Source: Phascolomyces articulosus (taxonomy: Eukaryota; Mucoromycota; Mucoromycetes; Mucorales; Lichtheimiaceae). From it: a DNA stretch of 64,000 bases. A program made the position numbers and the translations under genes. The DNA is taken from assembly GCA_025677815.1 (NCBI GenBank), contig JAIXMP010000068.1:1-64000 (forward strand). The letters are read 5' to 3'. Positions 22,986 through 35,169 of the stretch are shown piece after piece; within the stretch, counting starts at the first letter, position 1, and every line of letters starts with the position of its first letter. The notes beneath the pieces were generated by a model. It was not told the origin of the DNA. It saw only the letters and a list, made by a program, of their open reading frames with translations, and made no database searches.

Positions 22986-24363
22986 ATGACAGAAACGGAT
23001 TCAAAAGATGATAGACATTTATCTTTACTTCAACATCGAGGTTTATTAAATTTTAGAGATTTAGGGTTATCTTCTGAAGATAATGCTGATGGTATAAGGT
23101 AAAATCCCTTTTATTATTATTAGTATTATTATTAAGAGGGACCCGCATAATAATAATAATAATAATAATAATAAAGTAATACCACTGTATAATTATATCA
23201 GATATATTAAAGAAGGACTTGTATTTCGATCAGCAACATTGGATAATTTAAACCAAGATGAAGTTGAGCAATTTGTCAAAGATCATGATATACGAACCAT
23301 TGTTGATTTACGAACAAGGTAAGAGAAATATGAAAATGATATGCTCTACTTATATTCATATTTTATTATCATGAAACCAATAGTCATGAAGGTCGTGAAG
23401 GAGCAGCTATAGATAAAAGTTTCCCCACAACTGTTGCTGAACAAGTAATATATAAAAAAAAGGGGGAGAAAGTTTGGGGGGGAGAGATGGACGAAACAAC
23501 AAATATGCAGATCTCTAATAAATATATGGCATGAATAGATAACTCATATAGTGCCTACACCTTCTCTTCATAATGATCATAACAAGATGAGTTCTATTGT
23601 TAAAGAAGAAGAATTCAATGGCACTATTGCAAGAAAGAAATATCGTATTGCATTTACAGGGAAAAACTTTGAACGTTATGGGATTTTCATGACATGTACA
23701 TTGAGACAAAAATTGTAAGTTTTTTTTTTATTACAAATTATATCATGCTATTTAGACGGTATGAATGTGGATGAACTGATAATTTATATATATATATATA
23801 GGTTGCTTATAATATATATACTTTTTTGTCAACGACAACGTGCTACAAGCCTTATTGGAAGAGAAGTTTTATCACCTATGGGGATTGGCAATTTATATAA
23901 AAAGCTCGTGACTTATTGCCAAGAAGAAGTAGTGCAGACATTGATGATTTTTACCAAGCTTGAAAACTATCCTATTCATGTTCATTGTACTCAGGGCAAG
24001 GATAGAACAGGTCTTGTGTCTTGTTTACTTTTAAGTATCGCAGGTGCTCCGGATGAAGTAATCATTAAGGATTATGCAAAAACCCAAGCAGGTCTAGCAC
24101 CTATAAGGAAAGAAATGCTTCATGATTTACGACGTGTTGGATTGTCTGATGAGTTTGCAGATGCACCAGCGCAGGTAAATAATAATATTATTATTATTAT
24201 ATTATTTTCATGACAAGTTACTGATTATATATCTATTTAGAATATGCGAGGTTTATTAGAATATATTAAGATAACATATGGATCTATTACCAATTATCTT
24301 GATCAAATTGGATTTAATGAAGAAAATAGAGAACGTGTTCGTTTGATTATTCGTCAACAATAA
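22986..24363 (+). CDS. Tyrosine-phosphatase-family protein (Y_phosphatase3 type)
   Basis: Six exons (22986-23098, 23202-23318, 23384-23444, 23539-23714, 23802-24174, 24241-24363) give 963 nt, or 320 aa. The N-terminus has the family pattern RGLLNFRDLG, then YIKEGLVFRSATL and IRTIVDLRT. The catalytic loop is VHCTQGKDRTG (Cys-x5-Arg, about residues 208-214) followed by a helical segment through GAPDEVIIKDYAKTQAGL. These features match the cytosolic protein tyrosine/serine phosphatase group PF13350, related to bacterial and fungal enzymes of broad substrate range. The nucleophile Cys and the Arg are present, so it should be active; its substrate (protein or phosphoinositide) cannot be read from sequence. 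Confidence 0.9.
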
Positions 24364-24929
24364 AAAATCCGAGGTTTTTTTTTTTTTTTTATGTTTTATT
24401 TTTGTGGGATGTCAAAAATAATATTATTTCCTACGGATGAATCCGTAAAATTAAAAACTGGTTTAAACCTATTTGGACAAGTTATTTTTAAAGGATGATG
24501 GGTAATATATAGAATGAAGTATAAACCAAGGTCATATAAACCCATAGAAGTACTTCTTCTTCTTCTTCTCCCACGGCCTTTTTGCTTCTATTTTCTTTTA
24601 TCATTTTAGAATCTAAATGTACTCCCCCCAAAAACGAAAATGATTCTTTTTGATCGTTAAAAAAAGAAAAATCATTTCAGAGATAAGATCCGTTAAAGTG
24701 ATTTGATTGGCTGACGCACTATTGCTCAGTTGCAGTTTGACCCTTCTTATTCCGGTTTCCCCCATCTCATTTATAAATATCCGTCCTTTTTTTCACTCTT
24801 CTTTCCTTTTCTTTATTTACCCTATTGATTGATATACTTCTTTTTACAACTACTTCTCTTTAAAACCCTCCTCTTATCTATCTATCTATATAATATACCC
24901 ATCCATATACAAATCAAACACCAGCTACT
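24364..24929. promoter_or_regulatory. Intergenic with promoter of the His-rich gene
   Basis: Contains an inverted CCAAT box (ATTGG near 24,706) followed by a TATA-like TTTATAAATA (about 24,770-24,779) and then a long pyrimidine-rich leader, a typical fungal promoter order, about 150 bp before the ATG at 24930. Confidence 0.5.
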
Positions 24930-25643
24930 ATGTCTTTTACGGGTTTTGAAATATTACCATTAACACCAGAAGATGATGACGATTATAATAATAATAATGA
25001 TTATAATGAAGATGATTTAGACAACTATGATGATACTTGTAACTGGATTGAAGATTCAGAATGTCAAGAAAACTTATTTCAAATTGTTCCATTGATGCCA
25101 GAAGAAACGACTATTGACAAGGATAATCATATTCATACACATTTCAAGTTATTTTTTGAAGAACTTGGTTATTTAACCGAAGAACCAGAACCGATTGATC
25201 CTACGAGAGATTATGATGAAGAAGCAAGACAAATGTTAGAAGAACGGGATAAAACTCGACAGAAACATGTCAATGTTTCAAGGATTCCTTCTTTATCTTA
25301 TTCAGGTGTTTCTTCTACTTCTTCTTCTTTCCATCATCAAGAGTATGATGTCCGATCTCCGCTTTACATGGGCCATACAGGTGGATTAATAGACCAACAA
25401 CAACAACACCATCATCACCCTACACCTCATTATCATCCTTATCAACATCATCATCATCCACATCATACGCCATATCATCATCATCACCATCCTCATGTAC
25501 ATTCTTCTTTATCACATTCATCCACAACAGCAGCATCATCATCAACATCATCATCATCATCCCACCACACATCACCATTACATGATAAATCTACTATTAC
25601 TACTATTATTTCTTCATCAAGTAGTAATAAGACGAGTAGTTAA
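24930..25643 (+). CDS. Orphan acidic / His-rich protein
   Basis: A single-exon ORF of 237 codons starts at an ATG downstream of clear CCAAT and TATA motifs. Residues 1-30 are acidic and Asn-rich. Residues about 35-110 look ordered and charged (WIEDSECQENLFQIVPLMPE, then FKLFFEELGYL). Residues about 155-200 are dominated by His (runs of 3-5 His with Pro/Tyr), and the C-terminus is poly-Ser/Thr. The repeated ILPLTPE / IVPLMPE phrase (residues 8-14 and 52-58) could be a short internal motif. No family is recognised. The His-rich part could bind metals or simply be low-complexity sequence. Confidence 0.75.
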   Translation: MSFTGFEILPLTPEDDDDYNNNNDYNEDDLDNYDDTCNWIEDSECQENLFQIVPLMPEETTIDKDNHIHTHFKLFFEELGYLTEEPEPIDPTRDYDEEARQMLEERDKTRQKHVNVSRIPSLSYSGVSSTSSSFHHQEYDVRSPLYMGHTGGLIDQQQQHHHHPTPHYHPYQHHHHPHHTPYHHHHHPHVHSSLSHSSTTAASSSTSSSSSHHTSPLHDKSTITTIISSSSSNKTSS

Positions 25644-26100
25644 TCCTTATTGCTTGTTCTCAAAATAAAAAAAAAAGGATAAAAAGTATATATTATTTAA
25701 CTCTCTCCTTGATTTTGATTTTTCATATCCTTTTTTGATCTGTTATTCTTCTCCCTGCTTCTTCTTTTTATATAATTATTCTATATTTTTTATTATTCTA
25801 TTAGTGATTATTCTATTTATTATTATAATTCACACCATTTGCATATATATATATAAACCCACATTCAACGATATACATAATACAACACCCACCTCTTTTA
25901 ATAAAAATAATAATAAAAAAATGCCTGAAATAATAAAGAGTAGGGCGCATTTCCAAAAAAATGATTGGTCGGCGGTAAAGAAACTGAGTCAAAAGTGGCG
26001 GTGGTGAAAAAATAAAAAAAAAATTATAGACCATTTCTTTTTCTTCTTCTTTTTTCACACAGTTTTTTTTTTTTTTTTTTTTTCTTTCTTCTTTCTTCTC

Positions 26101-26142
<42 letters not shown>

Positions 26143-26258
26143 ATATATACCCTCAAACATCATCATTATCAAACACCATCCATCAAAACATAACAATAAC
26201 GACAACTACTATAGCAACAACAATCAAGCAATAATATACATATATATATATATAAAAG
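25644..26258. other. Intergenic with homopolymer and ATT microsatellite
   Basis: Holds a T-run of about 20 (26,064-26,083) and an (ATT)n array (about 26,106-26,140), then a CA/AAC-rich leader into the SET-domain gene. No gene is supported; short ORFs here are low-complexity. Confidence 0.6.
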
Positions 26259-29200
26259 ATGGACTTTGCCGACTTGTCCAAATATGATGATTTATGTAGT
26301 GACATATTCCTTGATGCATTGTTTCTATGGTTTAAAACAAGTAAAATGAATTCAGATCATAGACGACCTCGTATTCCTTCCAACAAAGTACTTGAAATTA
26401 TTCAACGTTGTGTTTTACAAGAAAGAAACCTCAACGACGCCATTCATGAATTACTAGAGTAAGTCTTTGAAAAAGAACATTTTTCTTTCTTGAAAAAAAA
26501 AAAAGGAAAAAGAGGATCGGTCCGGTGGTGTTCCCTTCCGTGTAACCTTATGTTGTACTTTGTGTATGTGTATATATAAAAATGTGTGTGAAAGTATAAG
26601 TATGATTATGTGTGTGAGTGTTATGATGTTATCCGGAAAAATAGATAATCGTGTGTGCATATATATATATATAGATATATACGCGCGATCACTCGTTTTT
26701 ATACATGTACATATACACACATATACACTCAGTGAAAACATTATCTTATTCACTCACACATACATACATACATACATTTTAGATAAAATGAAAGGAGATA
26801 ATAGGGAGGAAAAGTGAAAGAAGGGGAATAAGTGGTTGGTTGAGTGGGAAGGGGGTTGTCATCGTCATCGTTTTCATGTATTCATGTTTTCATCTTTTTG
26901 ATAGGATCGATTATTTTAGGCATTACATCACTACGAAATCACTAAAACAAAAACAAGAATTTGTGCAACATATGAAACGTTATCTTTACATGTGAGTATT
27001 TTATATATTCGTCATTCATTTATATTATATATTTATTCATCCTTCTATTTCAATATGATAGGTATATGCCAAACGCAGGATACGAAATAAGTGATACACG
27101 TCGATATAAAGATCATGGGAAAAAAGTGGAAGCTTGTTTAATAGCTACTAAAGATTGGCATGTGGGTGATGAATTACGTTTATGTACTGGAATGATTGCC
27201 AATTTAAATCCAAGTGAAGATGCCATGTTAAGGAAAGGTGAAAAGGATTTCAGTATAATGTGGTCTACGCGTAAAGGTTGTAGTTGTCTATTTCTTGGTC
27301 CTGCTCGTTTTGTGAATGTAAGTTTTATTTATTTATTTATTTATTATTTATTTATTTTTATCTATGAAGAAAAAAAAAGAGTTTTAACCCATCCATCTTA
27401 TATATTGATTTAGCACGATTGTGATTCCAATTGCAAGGTAAAAATTATTATGATGATGATGATGATGATTGAATGAAGGAATAGAATGGAAAAAAAACTC
27501 ATATTTATAATCATATTAGTTTATATCATTGGGACAAAATTCAGTGACATTTAAAGTAGTAAAGGAAATCAAATGTGGTGAAGAATTAACAGTATTTTAT
27601 GGAAACCATTATTTTGGTGAGAACAATAATGAATGTCGATGTGCAACATGTGAAGCGTGAGTCACTTTTTTCTTTTAAAGTTGTGTGGGGTGATAAATTT
27701 GATTTAAATTCTCTCTCCCCTTCCTTCTCTTCTTTGACCCCTTCTCTCCATTTCTTTTTTGTCGTCATTCATTTTATATATAATAATCCAATGTATATAT
27801 AGAGATACTAATAAAGTAAATTTATGGATAAAAATATAGGCATGGTGAAGGTTACTTTTCAACACACTCTTCCACAACTGAAGAAGAAATGAATCCTGAT
27901 GGGAGACGAAGAAGCTCACGGAAACGAAAGTCCGCTCTTCATGATGGTAAGTGATGAGTGGTGTGTTATATTATGGTTTGGAGAGAGAATGTGTGTGAGT
28001 CTATATAAAAGTGGGTAAAATGGTGTTATGTGTAAAAAAAAAAAAAAAACTTCCCAACAAAAATTTTCACACACGGAGATGCTGACGTGAATTTTGAAAT
28101 TTTATTTTTAATTTTTTTGATTATTTGATTATTTTAATTGATTATTAGACTATGTGACAGATCATATACCCCGTGCAAAACGTACAACTACTTCTGAACG
28201 TAGAAATTCTTCTTCTGTGATGAGTATTGACTTTTTATGTGGACGAGAACAAGAAGAACAACAACAAATAATACAACAACCTTCCCCTCCTTCATCATCA
28301 TCATCATCACAACCACATCATATATCACAACAACCTTCTACAACAACACCAACACAATTACATCATCATAAACCACCTACAAGTCCATTAGATTTATTAT
28401 GCGATGCGGTATTGGATGCAGAAAGTAACAAATTGACGGTATTGGTGAATCCCACCCCCACAAAAGATACCACAACGCCAAGTGCGGTGTCTATATCCAT
28501 GTACTACCAACAAGAATCATCACCACTCAGCGATGATTTATCGAGTGACACAAAAGCAGATTCCGCTGTTGGAATGTCACCTCATTCACATGGCTGGAAA
28601 GAAGAATTGTATGAGGATGATCACCATCATCATCACCAGTACCAACATCGTCGACAAGAGAATAAGAAACTGGTGGGTCATTCTATTGAAGATAACGTGG
28701 AGGATGGAGATGATGAAGAAGAAGAAGATGGATTAAGTGATTTTTTGGATGATCAATCCGAACTTTCATCGATTGGATCCTCTGAATTAGTTGAAGCAGA
28801 TTGGAGTGATGATGATGAGGAGGAGGAGGAGGACGAAGAAGATGAAGACGATAGTCCAAATAGTAGTAGTAGTGACGATAACAATAACAACAACAATAAA
28901 AAACGGGGAAAAAGCAACAAATCAGCTAGGATTGCATCATCCGCAACAACAACAAATAACGGAGGAGAAATAGCGAATAAAAAACTGGCATGCATTGCAT
29001 GTAAACGGGAGTTAAGACGGGAAGAAATTTCTGAACAGGTGGGCTGCGACACATCGATCACAGCAGACTTGGTCACATGGACTTGGACTCCCAGCGCTCT
29101 ATTTACTGATTGGCGGCCCAAACGTTGTCCACGATGTGAACGTCATTTTACCTTGTTTCGTCAAGAATGGCCTAATAGGAAGAATAAAAAGAAAAAGAAA

Positions 29201-29452
29201 CAGCAAACTACCATGAACCAAGTAGATACCAAGTCAAGAAAGTCGACAGTGAAAAAACAATCTTCAAAAAAGAAATCAACCTCACCATCCTCGTCTCAAC
29301 TGAAATCGTCATCATCCAAGGCTACATCAACTGCACCATTAAAGATTGATTTATCCGATGTTTTTAACAACGATGATGTGTTCTCCCCACTTGATACCCC
29401 GCTCTCCGACTTTTCTGGCGATGAAGATGAATTATTCACTATTCCATTGTAA
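26259..29452 (+). CDS. SET9: Set9 / Suv4-20-type histone H4-K20 methyltransferase
   Basis: Seven exons: 26259-26458, 26905-26991, 27062-27317, 27414-27437 (24 nt), 27520-27656, 27840-27946 and 28149-29452; 2115 nt or 704 aa. The N-terminal helical region precedes a SET domain (about residues 96-245) containing RRYKDHGKKVEACLIATKDW, then GPARFVNHDCDSNCKF (the NHxCxxN cofactor/zinc motif, built across the 24-nt exon) and EELTVFYGNHYF (substrate Tyr), followed by a post-SET Cys cluster ECRCATCE. The family methylates histone H4 Lys20 in nuclei (heterochromatin, DNA-damage checkpoint). The C-terminal half is disordered (Gln/His/Asp/Ser tracts) with a CIACKREL...CPRCERHF zinc-like module near residue 560-610. 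The exon frame is consistent throughout. Confidence 0.93.
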
Positions 29453-31991
29453 AAACATGACATTACACGCAATTTTTTTTACATATATATAAAAAATACA
29501 AGTTTCAAAAGGATAAAGAAGTTCATCATGGTGATGAAAAAAAGGAAAAAGAATGATAAAGAAAGAGACTTTATTCTTCCCTTATCTTCTTCTTTTGTTA
29601 CATTTACACACGCACACAAAACCTCACATGTCTTTTCTTTTAATTATATAAGAAATTTATTTTCACACCATCATAACAAATAATAACTCTCTCTCTATCT
29701 ATCCAGCTATCTTTTTCCCTCTCCTCTCATTTGTATATAAATCATCAAAAAAGTCCTTGTACACTTCTTTTTTTTTATATTAATGTATTTACATTTTACA
29801 ATACACTTATAAAAATTATATCTTTTTTTTTGTTCATCCATTGAAATAATCGAGCTTCCGTTATATGGTTTTATTTTTTCCGAATAATAGGGTGAAATAA
29901 GATAAGAATTAAAAAAGGTTCTGTCATTTATAATAAAGTGACAGTGATCAGGTAAGTACTTCCTTACTTGGTATATGAAAGAATGTAATTTTTACTTATG
30001 TAATAATCTTCCAAGGGATTAAAATTCAGGGATTACTTGTCATCATAAAACATCTAAGGGTTCCTGGCCATCTTTACCATTCTATCGGATCCATAGATTG
30101 ACCTATTGGCACGTTAATAAAAAAAAGCTTCCATACTAATACAGTTGGAATCTATGGCAAATAATATATCCGACACCTCTGTATTTATAAGCGATATTTA
30201 TTACTTGGATACTCACCCTACCAACTTTAAGCCTATCTCATAATATAGCAAACATACCATTCATCAACAGGGTTTATCCATTTTAATAAATTGTACTGAT
30301 ATAGTAGGTCATGAGTATTTCTTTTCACTTTGTAATGGTATACCTCATTAACCCAATATACAAAAGATGTTTATTCATCAAAGTCATGGATAAATATAAT
30401 AGATCAAGCTTTTTACAATAATAGATTTATAATATGTTATTATTTTTTCCCTCTCACTTGTACATATCCACTCTAATCTCTTTATATATTTCATTACCAA
30501 AAACAATGTTTTGGATATTAACTTTTATTAATACGCTATATAATGACTGAAGAATATAAGTGTTGAGGGTGAAGTGACAACGTTAAGAGATCCAGAGCTT
30601 TGTTCGGAGTATATATATTTAAACGCTGAATCTCGTATAAACGCAGGATATGGGTTGTAAAAGAAAAAAAAGGTGTTTTTTTTGTATCCTTTCTCATATT
30701 AGCAATTTGTAGTTTTGGTTTGATTTGTATAAGGTGGGTGGATATTGGTTGAAAAATTTATGAAGAGTGTCGTAATAAAGATAAAATAGATACTGCAACA
30801 ATGAGTTAGAACACCCCACTTTCTATACAGCTAGAAAGTCAATCTAGTAGAAACGTTACTGGAGATAGAACGATGCATTAGAAAAAAAAGGATACAGTTT
30901 TTAGTTATAAATAAAAAAAATCATACTTCGTTTCAGACTGATCATACCCTTATACCACAGATACACTTTGCGTATATTAATACTCATTCTCCTCACATTA
31001 ACATAAAGACAAATCGTGATGTTCACGTTGTAGTGAGCGCACGGATACTATTTATAGTTACCTGCTTCATACACAAAGTTGATATCACAATAATGGCTAG
31101 GAAGACAAAAATGGTTTGATGTGCTAAAGGACAATTACAAACCAACGATTGGGTTGGACATCTGTTTCTTCCTTATATACTTTTTATCAACAGTAACACA
31201 TATGCGAAAAAAACAACACTTTTTTGTTCCATAAAGGTGATAGTGATTTTACTGTAATAATATTGCTGAAAAAGATTAACTTTTCATAAATAACCAGACA
31301 GTCATTGCACCACGATGTATAGTCATTACTTGTAAAATTACGCTCGTAATCATTTTCTATCAAACCATTTTTATTCATTAAAAAGAACAGAAAAGAGTCT
31401 TCAGATCCCTCGGGCTGATATCGATATTCACGGCTACTAGCACCTTCCTCCAACCTGGAGAGATCCTACCCGTCCATAGCACGCTGAACTCTTTTCTTTG
31501 AAAAAAAGATTTCAATGAGAAACCTTGAAAAGTTTGGGTTCGATTGCAACACAAAACATATTCGTTTTCAATTATTGAAAAAGATCTTAGTTTTATTTTA
31601 TACATCTAACAAATCGTTCTTTTGTGACATGTTTGGTATTGATCCAAAACTCATTCGTTGTGATATAGGATGGTTTTGGTTTCCATATTTCCGTTCATAT
31701 CTCCCAAAATGTTTTATTATTTTCAATCATCCAAAAATTGTCTTTCATTTACGATCATTCATTTGATAAAGAAATTATCGGATTGTCAGTAGTTAGTGTG
31801 ACATATATTAACCATTGTCTCTGCCCATTTTGTTTATAAGCGCTTAAATCTTATAAATATACACAATGCATTTCTCTTACTAAAAAAAGATTGTAATGGA
31901 TTTTTCTATGGTGTATGTGACACTATACATATTTTATTTCTAAAAAAAATATTTGTAACAATAATGGGAACAAGTTTTCTTCGCTTCCACC
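29453..31991. other. 2.5-kb gene-poor AT-rich interval
   Basis: I find no supported gene. The first about 350 bp are the 3' region of SET9 (pyrimidine-rich, CT repeats). On minus, about 31,190-31,600, two overlapping frames (one reading EYRYQPEGSEDSF, the other SVLWTGRISPGW) look slightly protein-like and could be a decayed gene, but they carry stops and match nothing I recognise. Confidence 0.4.
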
Positions 31992-32853
31992 TTATAAAAC
32001 AGCCCATCGTTGAATTGTCTTTGTAGCGTAATTCTTGATTTGGCAATTCTTTTCAACGGCAGTGACTTTATCACCCAATTTGTTAACAAGTGTCTTGTAG
32101 GAATCATAGCGCAAGACGAACCAATCCAACTGGCATCCAGAGAAGCTCCAACCCTTGTCATCAACACGGACACATCCATTATGGGTGCCACCATCAGGTA
32201 ATTTCAAACCATCGAGTTCTTTGATATACAGTTTGGTACCTCGTTTCATATCATTGGATGCAACACTGACATAAGGTTCCAGGGCATTATTGCTATCACC
32301 AAGACCGTAAGGCGTTTTGTTACGATTTAGTTTCATAAAGACATTATTGTTTTCGCCCAAGTTGACCATGGTACCACTTTTTAATAATCCAGTGCCTTCC
32401 ATTTGAAATTTCTATAGACAATTGAAATAGAGTTAATTATATGGGTCAATGGGAATATGCATTATTCTATCACTACTCTATATATTACCTCATAGGTAAC
32501 ACTAGACACTTTGGCAATCGTCTTGCCTTGGTTAGTCTTGAGACTACGAGTTTTTGATCCAGTCAATTTGACCACTTTGCCGTTGTTTAACATGTCTTGA
32601 TCACCTTCCTTGGGAATCCAATACCTAAATATGAATTATAATATTATTCATTCATGAATTTGTTCTTGAATAGGAAGTAGCATATTATATAAAAATTTAC
32701 TTACATTGTCAATTTCGCGTTTCCTTTTTTATAACAGCTACCAATACCTCGACTTTCAATCGGCGCAGCCGATGAACCAGTGGAAAGGATGACCAGCATC
32801 AAGTAAACCAAAGTCGTAGTGAAGAAAAGAATGGAATGGTTTTTCATCATCAT
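31992..32853 (-). CDS. Secreted protein with 3D / double-psi beta-barrel-like domain
   Basis: Three exons (32853-32705, 32624-32489, 32411-31992) give 705 nt, or 234 aa. The start (three ATG codons in a row; first used) is followed by a hydrophobic signal peptide (about residues 1-30, ending near SSAAP). The mature part ends with VASNDMKRGTKLYIKELDG and NGCVRVDDKGWSFSGCQLDW: a conserved glycine, two Asp and paired Cys, as in 3D-domain / RlpA-like double-psi barrels. These domains occur in wall-active lytic enzymes and secreted fungal proteins. A single exported, probably disulfide-bonded wall-associated protein is the best guess; catalytic activity is not shown. Confidence 0.8.
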
Positions 32854-35169
32854 GATTTGAATATGAATATAAAAAAATGTACAAATGAGAATGAAGGTAA
32901 TGGGAGGGGGGAAAAGTATGTATATATATATATATATATATATTGGAATGATATATAAAGGTTTGCGATCAACGCTTTATTTTTTTTTCAAAAAAAATGA
33001 TTGAGTAGAATGATGAAAAAAAAAAAAGGAATTGCAAAATAAATCTCATCCTTTTTATATCAATTCTAAAATTTGAAGAATTTGACCAGGGGAACTCATC
33101 ATTGATAAAACAATTATATAGAATACTTGGAATGATCATATCTACCAACATCATTAATAGTATGACTATATATTGACAGATTATTTTTTTTTGGGGGGGG
33201 AGCTTGTGGTGATGTTTAGTGAATAGTAAACAAAAAAGTGTTACGTTAATAATTATAAAAAGTCATGTATTAATTTATTTGATGAAATAAAGTTGAGTAG
33301 ATACGTAACACAGTTTTGCCATTATCTCACAATCGTTTTTCTACTTATTAAATATTTGTATAATATATGAAAAAGAAGTACAGTGCTCGTCATCTCTGAG
33401 TTTATTATTCCTTAATATTCTTATTTTCTTCCCGTTAATCCGGGTTTATAAAATTATTACCAAAGAAACGAGTGTTGTACTACTTTGCTCCCGGACAGCC
33501 TCATCCGAACCATTTAAAAAGTTTATTATTGTTGAAGAGTCATTTTATATGAGTATCTTCTTACTATTGTTATAATTCTAATATATTTCTATATGCAAGT
33601 TACTTTTTGACGTATTATTCATTTTCACTAAGTTAATTAAACAGATAAAACAAATTTTTGGCGAAAATAAACGTTTTTTTAGTGTAACAAACGTGACCTA
33701 TTCCTTCACCACCATGCTTAACATGAATGATGCTGATGATGGGTCCTCTATGAGATGGAACAAAATGTGCAATTTATTGATTTATACCTTAAAAGGGCTT
33801 ATTACTTACTATACTTATTCTATTTTTCTAATTCATCACTTTTTCCACTATACTACAAAATATTTTGGGTTGTATTTACTACATTTTACTGTTGATGACT
33901 TTTTTTTTCACATAATAATAAGTTAGCAACAATGAAAAATCTCATCATTATTTTGTTGCCTTAACATTGGTCATTGATTTTATAACATATTGATGTCTTA
34001 CAGCTACAATATCTTTTCTTTCGTTCCATCTCAGTTATTAATAGGCTGAGTTTGTTCAATCTGCCATTTACAAAAGTCGGGTTGCTGTTACTCAAATTTT
34101 ACTTATGTAGGAATTTATTCATTCAAAAGCAGTTACAACGTGGCTAAGCATTTTTCTTTCAAGAATAGAAGGGTATATACGTTTCAAATCATTATCATGT
34201 TGTAATTGGATACAAAGTATTTAATTATAAGAAAGAGCCGTCCGGAATGGTTTTTTTTAACTTTGTTGCCATGTGTGATACTCTAATAATTTAAATCCGA
34301 TCAGGGGGTTGAAACAACAGCACAGCATATTATTATATGATTCAAAGTTTACCTGCCCATAATTGAGAATCACCATATTAGGAAACTATGACCACAGTTG
34401 TATTAATCTATATATCAAATAAATTTAGATCGGCAGATGGTTTATGAGCAACAAATATTTACACAACTACTGATGTCTATCTATTATTCTTTCTTAGAAA
34501 CAATAGAACATAATGATAATACTAATATATAATGACATATACCATATTGACCAACGTGCCGAAGGAACCTCTTCTTGGCAATGTTTGTTTTGTTAGGCAC
34601 TTATAACAATCAATCAATTAAACACGATGAATTGAAGAACAATGTGTTTTCTTCATCTTCTGTATAATATCATCACTAGACTCAGGTCTCCTGCAATGTA
34701 ACATTGAGTTGAATAACTGATATTCATTGTATACCCGCATTAGCAACGTTTAGAAAGTGATAATTAGTTGGCTGGGACAATATATTAAAACCGTTAAATT
34801 TTACGCCAAAACAACAGCATTTCGCCATTTTATCGTTACGTAGAAAGGTTGTATATTACACACAGTATTCCATATGGTAAGCATGACATGTAATATTTAT
34901 TTTAAAATAATTACAATCACATATCCTGATGTCATCCGAAAAATGCACCATATATTTTGTAAGATAACCAAAAGTTAGGAAAGATATATCTGAAAAAAAA
35001 GGTCATAGAGGCAAAGCAGACAAGGATCCAATGTGTTATTATAAACAATCATTATAATGAAAGCATCTACTAGTATATTTTATTATAATGGAGAAAAGAA
35101 GAAAGAAAGAGGAGAAGAGTCGGTTCTATATATCTACATCTACAAACAAACAATACACTGGTAATTTTT
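32854..35169. other. 2.3-kb gene-poor AT-rich interval
   Basis: Promoter of the secreted protein at the left, then AT-rich sequence with homopolymers (for example a T/G run near 33,183-33,200). An open stretch of 77 codons at 33,693-33,926 (plus) is Phe/Tyr-rich and unconvincing. I see no repeat family or RNA gene. Confidence 0.45.
32918..32942. repeat. (TA)n microsatellite
   Basis: A TA-type run 65-90 bp upstream of the start codon of the secreted 3D-domain gene, in its promoter. Confidence 0.75.

Noticed and set aside
28753..29121. Minus-strand Ser/Leu-rich ORF of 122 codons
   Set aside because: Shadow of the acidic, Asn-rich tail of SET9.
31530..31560. GGGTTCGATTGC resembling a tRNA T-arm
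   Set aside because: No cloverleaf can be folded around it; no D-arm/box A at the right distance.
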